Shown: piece by piece, positions 46,960 through 54,451 of the stretch | Numbering within the stretch: the stretch's first letter is position 1 | Layout of the letters: each line of letters begins with the position of its first letter | DNA from: UBA11051 sp964390495 | GTDB taxonomy: Bacteria > Armatimonadota > Zipacnadia > Zipacnadales > UBA11051 | Direction: 5' to 3' | Assembly (NCBI GenBank): GCA_964390495.1 | Contig: CAYMIN010000011.1 | Span: 1-64,000 of the forward strand | DNA length: 64,000 nt | Notes under the pieces: model-generated | What the model saw: the letters and a program-made list of their open reading frames with translations, nothing else | Database searches by the model: none | What the model was told of the DNA's origin: nothing | Program-made: the position numbers and the translations under genes

Positions 46960-46964
46960 GAATA

Positions 46965-47000
46965 TCCGCTGACATGAGGAAATATCGCTCAGTCAGCGGA
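46965..47000. promoter_or_regulatory. 9-bp inverted repeat upstream of oxidoreductase
   Basis: TCCGCTGAC (46965-46973) and GTCAGCGGA (46992-47000) are perfectly complementary over an 18-base loop, just after the candidate LacI-type operator. It could be a leader stem-loop or a second binding site. Confidence 0.45.
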
Positions 47001-47042
47001 CACATTTGGGACTGAGACGACCGTACACGGAGGTGCACGGAT

Positions 47043-48071
47043 ATGGCGGACAAGATCGGTGTCGGGATCCATGGGGCCGGCTGGGTGGCCGGCGAGCATC
47101 TGAATGCTTACATGGCCAATCCGCATTGTGAGGTGGTCGCGGTATCCTCGCGCAAGGAGGAGTCAGCGCGGGCGGCGGCCGAAAAATGCGGCGCGCCGGA
47201 TGCCGCCATCTATACCGACTACGAGAAGTTCCTTGCAGACGAGCGGCTGCAGCTTATCTCCATCTGCACTCCCAGCCACTTGCATGTTGAGGAGGGCGTT
47301 GCCGCGGCCCAGGCCGGCAAGCATTTCATCATGGAGAAGCCGATGGCCCTGGACGTGGCAGGGGTTTACGCCTTGCGCGACGCCGTCAGAGCCGCCGGCG
47401 TCAAGACCGTGGTCAGCTTCGTGCTGCACTGGTGTCCCTCGCTGATCAATGCCAAGAAGCTGATCGAGGCTAAGGCCATCGGCAAGATCTTCTACGTCGA
47501 GACCGACTACTGGCACGGCGTGGACGACTGGTACAGCGGCTGGGAGTGGGCGATCACCAAGCAGAGCGGCGGCTCCAGCTTCCTCTTCGGCGGCGTTCAT
47601 GCGGTGGATGCGGCGCGCTGGCTGACCGGCCTCGACATCGTGGAGGTCGCGGCCTTCGGCGGCGGCTGGGACCGGCGCTACGAGTACCCGGCCACCTGTG
47701 TCGGCATCGTCAAGTACTCCAACGGCGCTATCGGCAAGATCTCCAGTTCCGTGGACCTGATCTCGCCTTACCAGTTCAATATTGACATCCTCGGCGACGA
47801 GGGCTCGATCCGCGACAACAAGCTCTGGTCGCGCACGCTGCAACCTAAGGCCAGCGACTGGACCGTGACTCCGGCGATTCTGCCCGACAGCGGCGATGTC
47901 GAACACCATCCCTTCGAGGGCGAGATTGACCACATGGTTGACTGCGTGCTCAACGATGTCGAATCCGATGTCAACATCGAGGACGCCGTCAATACGCATG
48001 AGACTTGCTTGGCGATGGACCTGTCCATCGAGCAGGAGGGGGCCACGGTCAAGCTGCCGCTGGCGGATTGA
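47043..48071 (+). CDS. Gfo/Idh/MocA family NAD(P)-dependent oxidoreductase
   Basis: A 342-aa dehydrogenase of the Gfo/Idh/MocA family with the N-terminal nucleotide-binding GIHGAGWVAGEH, ICTPSHLH, and the catalytic MEKPMAL motif, followed by the alpha/beta substrate domain. It is not closely similar to the oxidoreductase at 10275-11276. The substrate is a sugar, cyclitol or derivative that cannot be named. A GGAGG site lies nine bases before the ATG. The two palindromes upstream suggest repressor control linked to carbohydrate use. Confidence 0.93.
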   Translation: MADKIGVGIHGAGWVAGEHLNAYMANPHCEVVAVSSRKEESARAAAEKCGAPDAAIYTDYEKFLADERLQLISICTPSHLHVEEGVAAAQAGKHFIMEKPMALDVAGVYALRDAVRAAGVKTVVSFVLHWCPSLINAKKLIEAKAIGKIFYVETDYWHGVDDWYSGWEWAITKQSGGSSFLFGGVHAVDAARWLTGLDIVEVAAFGGGWDRRYEYPATCVGIVKYSNGAIGKISSSVDLISPYQFNIDILGDEGSIRDNKLWSRTLQPKASDWTVTPAILPDSGDVEHHPFEGEIDHMVDCVLNDVESDVNIEDAVNTHETCLAMDLSIEQEGATVKLPLAD

Positions 48072-48136
48072 GCGCCCCGAGCGCCGGCAATTTCAGCAGA
48101 ACCTAACACACGCTGTGGACTAAGGAGGCAAATCCA

Positions 48137-48523
48137 TTGGTAACAAGTGGCACAGGATATGAAGCTCAGACTCCGGAGGCTTCCGGAGGCGGCGTGTTGG
48201 CGCAGTTGCGGGCAAGTAACCCCGACATCACCGGCGCGGCGCTGGTAACCGAGGATGGCTTTCCTGTGGAAAGCGACACCGGCCCCGAAATAGATGAGGA
48301 GAGCCTGGCGGCGTTGGCTGCTGACTTGTTGGCTCGCGCCTCGCGCAGTAGCGAGGAGTTCGGCAATGGCCGGCTCGATGAGTTGTATGCTCGCGGCGAT
48401 GAGGGCTATCTGATTGTGGTGCGCGCCGGGACCGACCAGGTGCTTGCCTGTTTGGCCGCCGCGCAGGCGACTGTGGGGCTGCTGCTCCGCGACGTGAGAC
48501 AGGCTGCGGCCGAGTTGGCATGA
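48137..48523 (+). CDS. Roadblock/LC7 domain protein
   Basis: A 128-aa protein of the roadblock/LC7 fold (DITGAALVTEDGFPVES near residue 30, then LAALAADLLARASRSSEEF and GYLIVVRAG). Bacterial members include MglB, a GTPase-activating partner of small Ras-like GTPases in polarity and motility. No MglA-like GTPase is adjacent, so the partner is unknown. The start is TTG, supported by a perfect AGGAGG eight bases upstream. Confidence 0.85.
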   Translation: MVTSGTGYEAQTPEASGGGVLAQLRASNPDITGAALVTEDGFPVESDTGPEIDEESLAALAADLLARASRSSEEFGNGRLDELYARGDEGYLIVVRAGTDQVLACLAAAQATVGLLLRDVRQAAAELA

Positions 48524-48563
48524 CAAATGCTTGCGGCCCCGGCGCTTGCGGGCGCTGCGATGC

Positions 48564-48592
48564 TTGACACTGCGGCGTTTCTAGGCTAACCT
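48564..48592 (+). promoter_or_regulatory. Probable promoter of the infC operon
   Basis: TTGACA (48564-48569) and TAACCT (48587-48592) with a 17-base spacer. The leader to infC is about 75 bases and includes a CTCTGCA-tggg-TGCAGAG hairpin (48609-48626). The -35 box is perfect; the -10 is weak. Confidence 0.5.
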
Positions 48593-48670
48593 TCATCATG
48601 CTGGGGCGCTCTGCATGGGTGCAGAGGCGACGCCGTACCAGTATCTGACACAGTCTTGAGGTGATATGAG

Positions 48671-49246
48671 ATAGCGCAAAAAAGAGGCTATCGTGTGAAT
48701 GACCGGATCCGCGCCCCCAAGGTGCGTCTCATTGATGGAGACGGCAAGCAGCTTGGGATCATGGATATCGCGGCGGCGCGCGCAGCGGCTGAGGCAGCCG
48801 GACTTGACCTGATTGAGGTGGCTCCCGACGGCGACCCGCCGGTGTGCCGCCTGCTGGACTGGGGCCGCTTCCGCTACCAGCAGAAGAAAAAAGCCAAGGA
48901 GTCGCAGAAAAAAGCCAAGCAAGTCGAGACCAAGAACATCAGGGTCCGCCCCAACACCAGCACCCACGACATTCAGTTCAAGACCCGCAATGCGGTCAAG
49001 TTCCTGAGCAAGGGCAACAAAGTCAACTTCACCGTAATCTTTCGCGGCCCCGAGTTGCGCCACAAAGACATCGGCCGCGATCAGTTGCTCAAGATCGCCG
49101 AAGGCTGCGAGGAGTACGGAGAAATCGAGGTTCAGCCCCACATGGAGGGCCGGCGTATGCTCATGCTGATGGCCCCCAAGGCCGGCGGAGCTTCGGGCAC
49201 TTCGAAGAATTCAGACCAGCAACCGGAATCATCAGATAGGAGTTAG
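48671..49246 (+). CDS. infC: Translation initiation factor IF-3 (probable AUA start)
   Basis: IF-3 (191 aa) controls start codon selection on the 30S subunit. The N-terminal domain has NDRIRAPKVRLIDGDGKQLG and CRLLDWGRFRYQQKKK; the C-terminal domain has FRGPELRHKDIG. The first standard start is GTG at 48695, but the conserved RVN residues preceding the domain are encoded upstream in frame (KRGYRVND). ATA at 48671 lies six bases after GAGGTGA and would give the expected N-terminus, just after an in-frame stop at 48662. Rare AUU/AUC/AUA starts are a known autoregulatory trait of infC. If GTG is used the protein is 183 aa. rpmI starts two bases after the stop. Confidence 0.93.
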   Translation: MAQKRGYRVNDRIRAPKVRLIDGDGKQLGIMDIAAARAAAEAAGLDLIEVAPDGDPPVCRLLDWGRFRYQQKKKAKESQKKAKQVETKNIRVRPNTSTHDIQFKTRNAVKFLSKGNKVNFTVIFRGPELRHKDIGRDQLLKIAEGCEEYGEIEVQPHMEGRRMLMLMAPKAGGASGTSKNSDQQPESSDRS

Positions 49247-49248
49247 TC

Positions 49249-49449
49249 GTGGCAAAATCCAAGACCAAAAAAGCCGCCCAGAAGCGTTTCAAGATTACCG
49301 GCAGCGGCCGCGTACTGCGCGAAGGTACGCGCTTGAGCCACCTGTTGAGCAAGAAATCCAGCAAGCGCAAACGCCGCATGGCTATGCCCTCGGAAGTCAC
49401 CGGCGGCCAACGCAAGGCCGTCCGCGAACTGCTGCCGCATGACCATTAG
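49249..49449 (+). CDS. rpmI: 50S ribosomal protein L35
   Basis: A 66-aa basic ribosomal protein of the 50S subunit, typical length, starting AKSKTKKAAQKRFKITGSGR and containing HLLSKKSSKRKRR. The start is GTG, preceded by AGGAG seven bases upstream. It lies two bases after infC in the conserved infC-rpmI-rplT operon. Confidence 0.96.
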   Translation: MAKSKTKKAAQKRFKITGSGRVLREGTRLSHLLSKKSSKRKRRMAMPSEVTGGQRKAVRELLPHDH

Positions 49450-49487
49450 AGCCACGCACTCCCCAACGCTTCATCACCGCGTCGAGT

Positions 49488-49524
49488 ACCCACGCCGCAG
49501 GCGTGGGTGAGGCTTTCTAGCCCG
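49488..49524. repeat. Hairpin plus partial repeat between rpmI and rplT
   Basis: A perfect 9-bp hairpin (ACCCACGCC-gca-GGCGTGGGT, 49488-49508) is followed at 49511-49526 by the reverse complement of the CGGGCTAGAAAGCC hairpin arm seen at 72-87. The pair looks like a dispersed element inserted into the 147-bp rpmI-rplT gap. Confidence 0.6.
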
Positions 49525-49596
49525 ACGCCGTTGCAGCCTCGACCGGCGCAGTTGTGGTGTCATCGTGGCAGCGGGGCGAAGAGAGGAAAGATTGTT

Positions 49597-49953
49597 ATGC
49601 CGAGAGTAAAGCGCGGGCCGCTGACCCGGCGCCGCCATAAGAAGGTACTTAAGCTGGCCAAGGGTTACGTAGGTGGCAGGCATCGCTTGTTCAAGACCGC
49701 CAAAGAGAGCGTGATGCGAGCCGGCAACTACGCCTACCGCCATCGCCGACTGCGCAAGCGCGAGTTCCGCCGGCTGTGGATCGCCCGCATCAATGCCGCC
49801 GCCCGCATGCACGGGCTCAACTACAGCCGCCTGATAGGCGCTCTCAAAAAGGCCGATATTCAGCTCAACCGCAAGATGCTGGCCGAAATGGCCGTCTCCG
49901 ACCCGGAAGCCTTCAAGCTGCTGCTGACGCAGGCCGACCTACTGCCCGGCTAG
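49597..49953 (+). CDS. rplT: 50S ribosomal protein L20
   Basis: L20 (118 aa) binds 23S rRNA early in 50S assembly and represses its own operon in several bacteria. It has PRVKRGPLTRRRHKKVLKLA, GYVGGRHRLFKTAKE and ARMHGLNYSRLIGALKKA. ATG at 49597 follows GAGAGGAAAG. The frame extends upstream to 49507 through the inserted repeat but without conservation. It lies 147 bases after rpmI. Confidence 0.97.
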   Translation: MPRVKRGPLTRRRHKKVLKLAKGYVGGRHRLFKTAKESVMRAGNYAYRHRRLRKREFRRLWIARINAAARMHGLNYSRLIGALKKADIQLNRKMLAEMAVSDPEAFKLLLTQADLLPG

Positions 49954-50007
49954 GTTGCTGATAGCACACAGGGCAGCCACCCTCGCCGGCGGAGAGCCTT
50001 CCCAGCT

Positions 50008-50802
50008 ATGCCGATAATTGACAGCCCGCAGAATCAGCGGGTCAAGCTATACCGGTCACTGCTCTCCAAGCCGGGACGACACCAGGCCGGACTCTGCCCG
50101 CTGGAGGGAGTCCGGTTGATTGATTCGGCGCTGCAAAACGGCGCCGAGTTCCAGACCGTCTATACCTGCCCCGAGCTGCTCACCGACCGGCGCGGCCAAG
50201 ACCTTGTGGAGCAGATCCGTGAGCGGGGCATCACCGTCCTGCAACTATCCGCTCGCGCCTTCTGCAGCATGACCGACACCCAGCACCCTCAGGGCCTGGC
50301 CGCGACTGCGCCGATGCAAGACCACAGCCTCGAGAGCCTGGGCCGCCCCGGGCCGGCGATCTATTTGTGGCTCTATGAGGTACGCGAGCCGGGCAATCTC
50401 GGCACCATCTGCCGCACCGCCGCGGCCTTCGAAGTTACGGGCATGGTACTGCTGGACAACTGCGCCGATCTTTACAATCCCAAGGCCCTGCGGGCCTCCA
50501 GCGGCGCTGTGTTCGCCGTGCCCGCCGCCCCAGCCACCTGGGCTGAGGCGATGACATGGGTTGACCGGCAGCATATCCACACCGTAGCCGCCGCCCTTTC
50601 AGCCGATACGCCGTGCCACCAGGCCGACTATCCCGACCGCGTGGCTTTGATCATCGGCTCCGAGGCCCACGGCCTTGCCGAGCATGTATTGACATCAGCC
50701 GAACTGCAGGTTAAGATACCGATGTCGGACCAAGTCGAGAGCTTGAATGCCGGAGTCGCCGCCGGCATTCTCTTGTACGAGATAAACAGACAAAGGTATT
50801 GA
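50008..50802 (+). CDS. TrmH/SpoU family RNA methyltransferase
   Basis: A 264-aa SPOUT-class 2'-O-ribose methyltransferase acting on rRNA or tRNA. An N-terminal substrate-binding domain (about 1-100) precedes the knotted catalytic domain with motif 1 REPGNLGTICRTAAAF, motif 2 LIIGSEAHGL and motif 3 IPMSDQVESLNAGVAAGIL. It sits between rplT and pheS, a common place for this family (the YsgA/RlmB-like group). The target nucleotide is not determinable. The ribosome binding site is weak. Confidence 0.93.
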   Translation: MPIIDSPQNQRVKLYRSLLSKPGRHQAGLCPLEGVRLIDSALQNGAEFQTVYTCPELLTDRRGQDLVEQIRERGITVLQLSARAFCSMTDTQHPQGLAATAPMQDHSLESLGRPGPAIYLWLYEVREPGNLGTICRTAAAFEVTGMVLLDNCADLYNPKALRASSGAVFAVPAAPATWAEAMTWVDRQHIHTVAAALSADTPCHQADYPDRVALIIGSEAHGLAEHVLTSAELQVKIPMSDQVESLNAGVAAGILLYEINRQRY

Positions 50803-50857
50803 CGGAGAGGAGTAGGCGCCAGAGGGCCGCTACGGGCTCTCGCAAAGCGTGCGGGTT

Positions 50858-51068
50858 ACAGAGAGAAGGGGCCATAGGCTGCAAGCTCCTTCACCTGCCG
50901 CCGGTGCCGAAGTTCGCTCCCGAACCGCGCGCTGAAGCGAATGCCACCTAGAGGTGGTACCAGTGTGTAGGCAGCGACGGCCAGTCCCACCGTTACCCGG
51001 GGCCCCGCCTGTTAGGGTGGTTTGCGGAAACCTCCGGTTTTCGTCCCTACGACGAGACGGGGGGTTTT
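50858..51068 (+). promoter_or_regulatory. T-box leader (predicted tRNA-Phe sensing) with terminator
   Basis: A structured leader upstream of pheS. The 5' part has the AGAGAG box (from 50860) and a stem I in which a UUC phenylalanine codon (50890-50892) lies on the 3' side. The antiterminator is clear: TAGGG (51013-51017) pairs with CCCTA (51045-51049), GCGGAAACC (51024-51032) with GGTTTTCGT (51036-51044), leaving the bulge UGGUUU whose UGGU can pair with the tRNA 3' ACCA. The competing terminator uses AAACCTCC (from 51028) with the GGGGG run at 51059-51064, then TTTT (51065-51068). An additional CCACCT/AGGTGG hairpin lies at 50944-50957. Uncharged tRNA-Phe should allow read-through to pheS. 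Confidence 0.75.
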
Positions 51069-51162
51069 CTGTTTCTAGGCAAAGGCTCACAGCAGCAACC
51101 TGAGCAGAGCAGGGGCACAGTTCATTGCGTCGAATCAGCCCCGCTACCAGGAGGCACTAGCT

Positions 51163-52188
51163 ATGGAACTCGACGATCTGCTCAAAGAGGTCCAGCAGGA
51201 AGCCGAAGCGGCTATGCTCGCCGCCGAGGACTTCGACACGCTCGAAGAGCTGCGGGTCAAGTACCTGGGGAGAAACGGCCTGTTGCGGCAGCAGTACAAG
51301 CGGATCGGCTCCCTGCCGGAGGCGGACCGGCCGCTCGCCGGCCAGGCCCTCAATAGGCTCAACAATACCCTCCAGAAGCTGTTCGAGGGCCGCCGGCAGG
51401 CGCTTTCCGAGCAGGCCGAGCAGCAGAGGCTGCAGGCCGAGGCGATTGATGTCACCTTGCCGGGCCGCGCGCCCCGCATCGGCCACCAGCACCCGCTGCT
51501 GGCTACCCTCGACGACATGATCGAGATCTTCCTCGGCCTCGGCTTCGTAGTCGCCGAAGGGCCGGAGGTCGAGGACTATTACCACAGCTTCGCGGCGCTC
51601 AATTACCCGGAGTACCATCCCGCCATGGACGAGCAGGACACCTTCTACATCAGCGATCAGGTGCTGCTCCGCAGCCAGACCTCCACGGTGCAGATCCGCG
51701 CCATGGAGCAGCAGGAGCCGCCGGTGAGGCTGATCGCCCCGGGCCGCTGCTACCGCCGCGATACCGTGGATGCGACTCACTGCCACACCTTCTATCAGCT
51801 CGAGGGCCTGCTGGTAGATGAGGGGATTACCTTCGCCGACCTCAAGGGCACGCTGGCGGTCTTCGCCCGCAGCATGTACGGAGAGCGCTGCCAGGTGCGT
51901 TTCCGGCCCGATTTCTTCCCCTTCACCGAACCCAGTGCCGAGATCGCCCTGACCTGCACGCTGTGCGGGGGCCAGGGGTGCCGCATCTGCTCGGGCACCG
52001 GCTACCTGGAAGTCGGCGGCAGCGGTCAAGTGGACCCCAACGTGCTGGCCGCGGTCGGCTATGATACCGAGAGATACACCGGCTATGCCTTCGGTGTCGG
52101 TGTCGAGCGCTTTGCGATGCTGCGCCACGGCATTGATGACATCCGTCTCTTCTACAGCGGCGACATGCGCTTCCTGGAGCAGTTCTGA
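51163..52188 (+). CDS. pheS: Phenylalanine-tRNA ligase alpha subunit
   Basis: Catalytic subunit (341 aa, normal size) of the alpha2-beta2 synthetase. After an N-terminal coiled coil (about 1-85) come class II motif 1 (HPLLATLDDMIEIFLGLGF), motif 2 with the RCYRRDTVDATHCHTFYQLEG segment split around the Arg, and motif 3 (GYAFGVGVERFAM). A four-Cys cluster (CTLCGG..CRIC) lies in the insert before motif 3, as in many bacterial PheS. A consensus AGGAGG lies eight bases before the ATG. It is preceded by a T-box leader and followed by pheT. Confidence 0.97.
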   Translation: MELDDLLKEVQQEAEAAMLAAEDFDTLEELRVKYLGRNGLLRQQYKRIGSLPEADRPLAGQALNRLNNTLQKLFEGRRQALSEQAEQQRLQAEAIDVTLPGRAPRIGHQHPLLATLDDMIEIFLGLGFVVAEGPEVEDYYHSFAALNYPEYHPAMDEQDTFYISDQVLLRSQTSTVQIRAMEQQEPPVRLIAPGRCYRRDTVDATHCHTFYQLEGLLVDEGITFADLKGTLAVFARSMYGERCQVRFRPDFFPFTEPSAEIALTCTLCGGQGCRICSGTGYLEVGGSGQVDPNVLAAVGYDTERYTGYAFGVGVERFAMLRHGIDDIRLFYSGDMRFLEQF

Positions 52189-52231
52189 ACGAAACTGTCT
52201 GCGGCCCCGGCGTTCCCACAGGAGGGTCAGA

Positions 52232-54352
52232 ATGCGAGTTCCCTATAGCTGGTTGACCGAGTACCTGAAAGCCGACCTGGAGCCTCAGGAGCTTGCCCAC
52301 GTCCTGACGATGGGCGGACTTGAGGTCGAGGAGATCATAGATTTCCGCTCCGAAGACGGAGACTTCACGGACACGGTGCTGGTCACTTCGGTCACCTCCA
52401 ACCGTGGCGACCTGCTATCCATGACCGGCACCGCGCGCCATGCTGCGGCGCTGCTGGACGCTGAGTGGACGATGCCGGAGATTGACATGGGCCTGCTGGG
52501 CGAGCCGGTAACCGGCGCCACCCAGGCGGCCAATGAGCAGATGCGCATCGAGCTGGCTAATCCCCAGGCCTGCCCGCGGTATTCGGGACTGGTGATGGAC
52601 GCGCTTACGGTCGCCGAGAGTCCTGACTGGCTGGCCTACCGGCTGGAGGCGGCGGGAATGCGCCCGATTGCCAATCTGGTGGATTGCACCAACTATGTGC
52701 TGCTGGAGTTGGGCCAGCCGCTGCACGGCTTCGACTACAGCCTGCTGCAGGACGGCCATATCATCGTTCGCTCCGCCACCGCGGGCGAGCAGATTCTGAC
52801 GCTTGACCAGCAGTGGCGCACTCTCGGCGAGCAGGACCTGCTAATCGCCGATGCGACCGGGCCGGCAGCGATCGCCGGCGTCATGGGCGGCGCCGACACC
52901 GAGATGACCTGGGAGACGACCAAGGTGCTGCTCGAAAGCGCCCACTTCGATGCCACTACCGTGCGCAAGACCTCGCTGCGCATCGGCTTGAGCAGCGAGG
53001 CCAGCTACCGCTTCGAGCGGATCGTTGATCCCCGGGGCACACTCAGAGCCTTGGCTCGTGTGGCCGGCCTGCTGCTGGAGACCGCCGGCGGCACCATCGT
53101 CGGGGAGGCGGTGGACGTATGCGCGGCTGATCTGACGCCGCTGCGGGTGCCGCTGCGGGTCGAGAAGTGCAACCAGGTGCTGGGGACCGAGATTCCCGCC
53201 GGGCGGATGCAGGAGCATCTCACCGCCCTCGGCTTCGAGGTGGAAGCAGATGGGCCGGGCAAGTTCCAGGTCACAGTGCCCAGCTTCCGCCCGGATGTCG
53301 AGCGCGAGATAGACCTGGTCGAGGAGGTCGCCATCGTCCACGGCTACGACAATATCCCCAGCACGGTGCCGGGCAAGCTGACCCAGAGCGGGCAGTTGAC
53401 GCCTCTCCAGAAGCTGGAGCGCCGCGCCCGTCAGGTTCTGCGCGCCGCCAGCCTCAATGAGACCATCGCGTACTCCATGATCTCGCACCGCGACCTCGAC
53501 CGCATGGGCTATCCCGACGACGCGCCCGAGCGTGAGATGCTGCCGCTGGCCAACCCCGTCAGCCAGGATGAGACTCACATGCGCACTACGCTGCTGCCCA
53601 GCCTGCTGGCCGCCGCCGAACACAATCAGCGCCAGCGCGTCGCCTCGGTGCGGCTGTTCGAGATCGCCAACGTGTTTTTGCCACGCGGCGAGGACGAGCT
53701 GCCCGCAGAGCGGCTGCATGTCGCCGGCCTGCTCATGGGACCGTACTGGTCGAGCACCTGGAACCTTGCCGAGGACATCCAAGGCGCGGACTTCTATGTG
53801 ATGAAGGGCATCGTCGAGCAGCTTATCACGGCGCTGGGTGTCGCGGGCGTAACCTATCAGGCGGCCGAGCATCCCAGCCTGCACCCCGGCCAGGGCGCTG
53901 CGGTGATGCTGGACGGCAAGTCAATCGGCGTCATCGGTAAGCTGCGCCGCCAGGTGCAGGCCGAGTACGACCTCGACCAGGAGGCCTATCTCTTTGAGTT
54001 GGAGATGCAGACGCTGATGGCGCAAGCCCGTCAGTACACGGAGTATCAGCATCTGGCGCGTTTCCCGGCGGCGCTGCGCGACATCGCAGTAGTCGTGGAC
54101 GATACGCCCGCAAACAGCACTGAGGCGCTTTATAGAACCATCCGGGGCGCCGGCGCCAAGCACCTGAGTGAGGTTGAGCTGTTCGACGTGTATGAGAACG
54201 CGGAGGTGCTGGGCCCGGGCAGGAAGCAGTTGGCCTTCCATCTCAGCTTCCGTACGCCCGAGGGCACGCTGACCGATGAGCAGGTGGATCAACTGGTCGC
54301 CGAGATTGTGTCTCACCTGCGGAAGAAGCTCGGCGCCGAACTGAGAAGTTAG
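52232..54352 (+). CDS. pheT: Phenylalanine-tRNA ligase beta subunit, lacking the OB tRNA-binding insert
   Basis: Beta subunit of 706 aa, compared with about 790-800 aa in most bacteria. The N-terminus (RVPYSWLTEYLKADL, LTMGGLEVEEI) runs directly into VTSVTSNRGDLLSMTGTARHAAALL, the B1 domain. The roughly 100-residue EMAP/OB tRNA-binding domain usually found between them is absent. The B3/B4 domain (PRYSGLVM, NLVDCTNYVLLELGQPLHGFD), B5 (VTVPSFRPDVEREIDLVEEV) and the C-terminal anticodon-binding FDX-ACB domain (RFPAALRDIAVVV) are intact. ATG at 52232 follows AGGAGGG. It lies 43 bases after pheS. Confidence 0.96.
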   Translation: MRVPYSWLTEYLKADLEPQELAHVLTMGGLEVEEIIDFRSEDGDFTDTVLVTSVTSNRGDLLSMTGTARHAAALLDAEWTMPEIDMGLLGEPVTGATQAANEQMRIELANPQACPRYSGLVMDALTVAESPDWLAYRLEAAGMRPIANLVDCTNYVLLELGQPLHGFDYSLLQDGHIIVRSATAGEQILTLDQQWRTLGEQDLLIADATGPAAIAGVMGGADTEMTWETTKVLLESAHFDATTVRKTSLRIGLSSEASYRFERIVDPRGTLRALARVAGLLLETAGGTIVGEAVDVCAADLTPLRVPLRVEKCNQVLGTEIPAGRMQEHLTALGFEVEADGPGKFQVTVPSFRPDVEREIDLVEEVAIVHGYDNIPSTVPGKLTQSGQLTPLQKLERRARQVLRAASLNETIAYSMISHRDLDRMGYPDDAPEREMLPLANPVSQDETHMRTTLLPSLLAAAEHNQRQRVASVRLFEIANVFLPRGEDELPAERLHVAGLLMGPYWSSTWNLAEDIQGADFYVMKGIVEQLITALGVAGVTYQAAEHPSLHPGQGAAVMLDGKSIGVIGKLRRQVQAEYDLDQEAYLFELEMQTLMAQARQYTEYQHLARFPAALRDIAVVVDDTPANSTEALYRTIRGAGAKHLSEVELFDVYENAEVLGPGRKQLAFHLSFRTPEGTLTDEQVDQLVAEIVSHLRKKLGAELRS

Positions 54353-54451
54353 CCTGCAAGTTTGAGGGGAGGAAATCCCCGCCGAAGCCCCCAGGGACGG
54401 CGCAATACCGCCCGGAGTGGGGCTGCCAGCACGCGAAAGGGCTGAAGCGAA

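Noticed and set aside
50830..51090. An 86-residue minus-strand frame upstream of pheS
   Set aside because: It lies within the T-box leader and has no conserved features; the RNA structure explains the sequence.
54353..54451. Possible riboswitch between pheT and the PqaA-like gene
   Set aside because: The GC-rich segment can fold but matches no riboswitch class I could recall; support was too thin.
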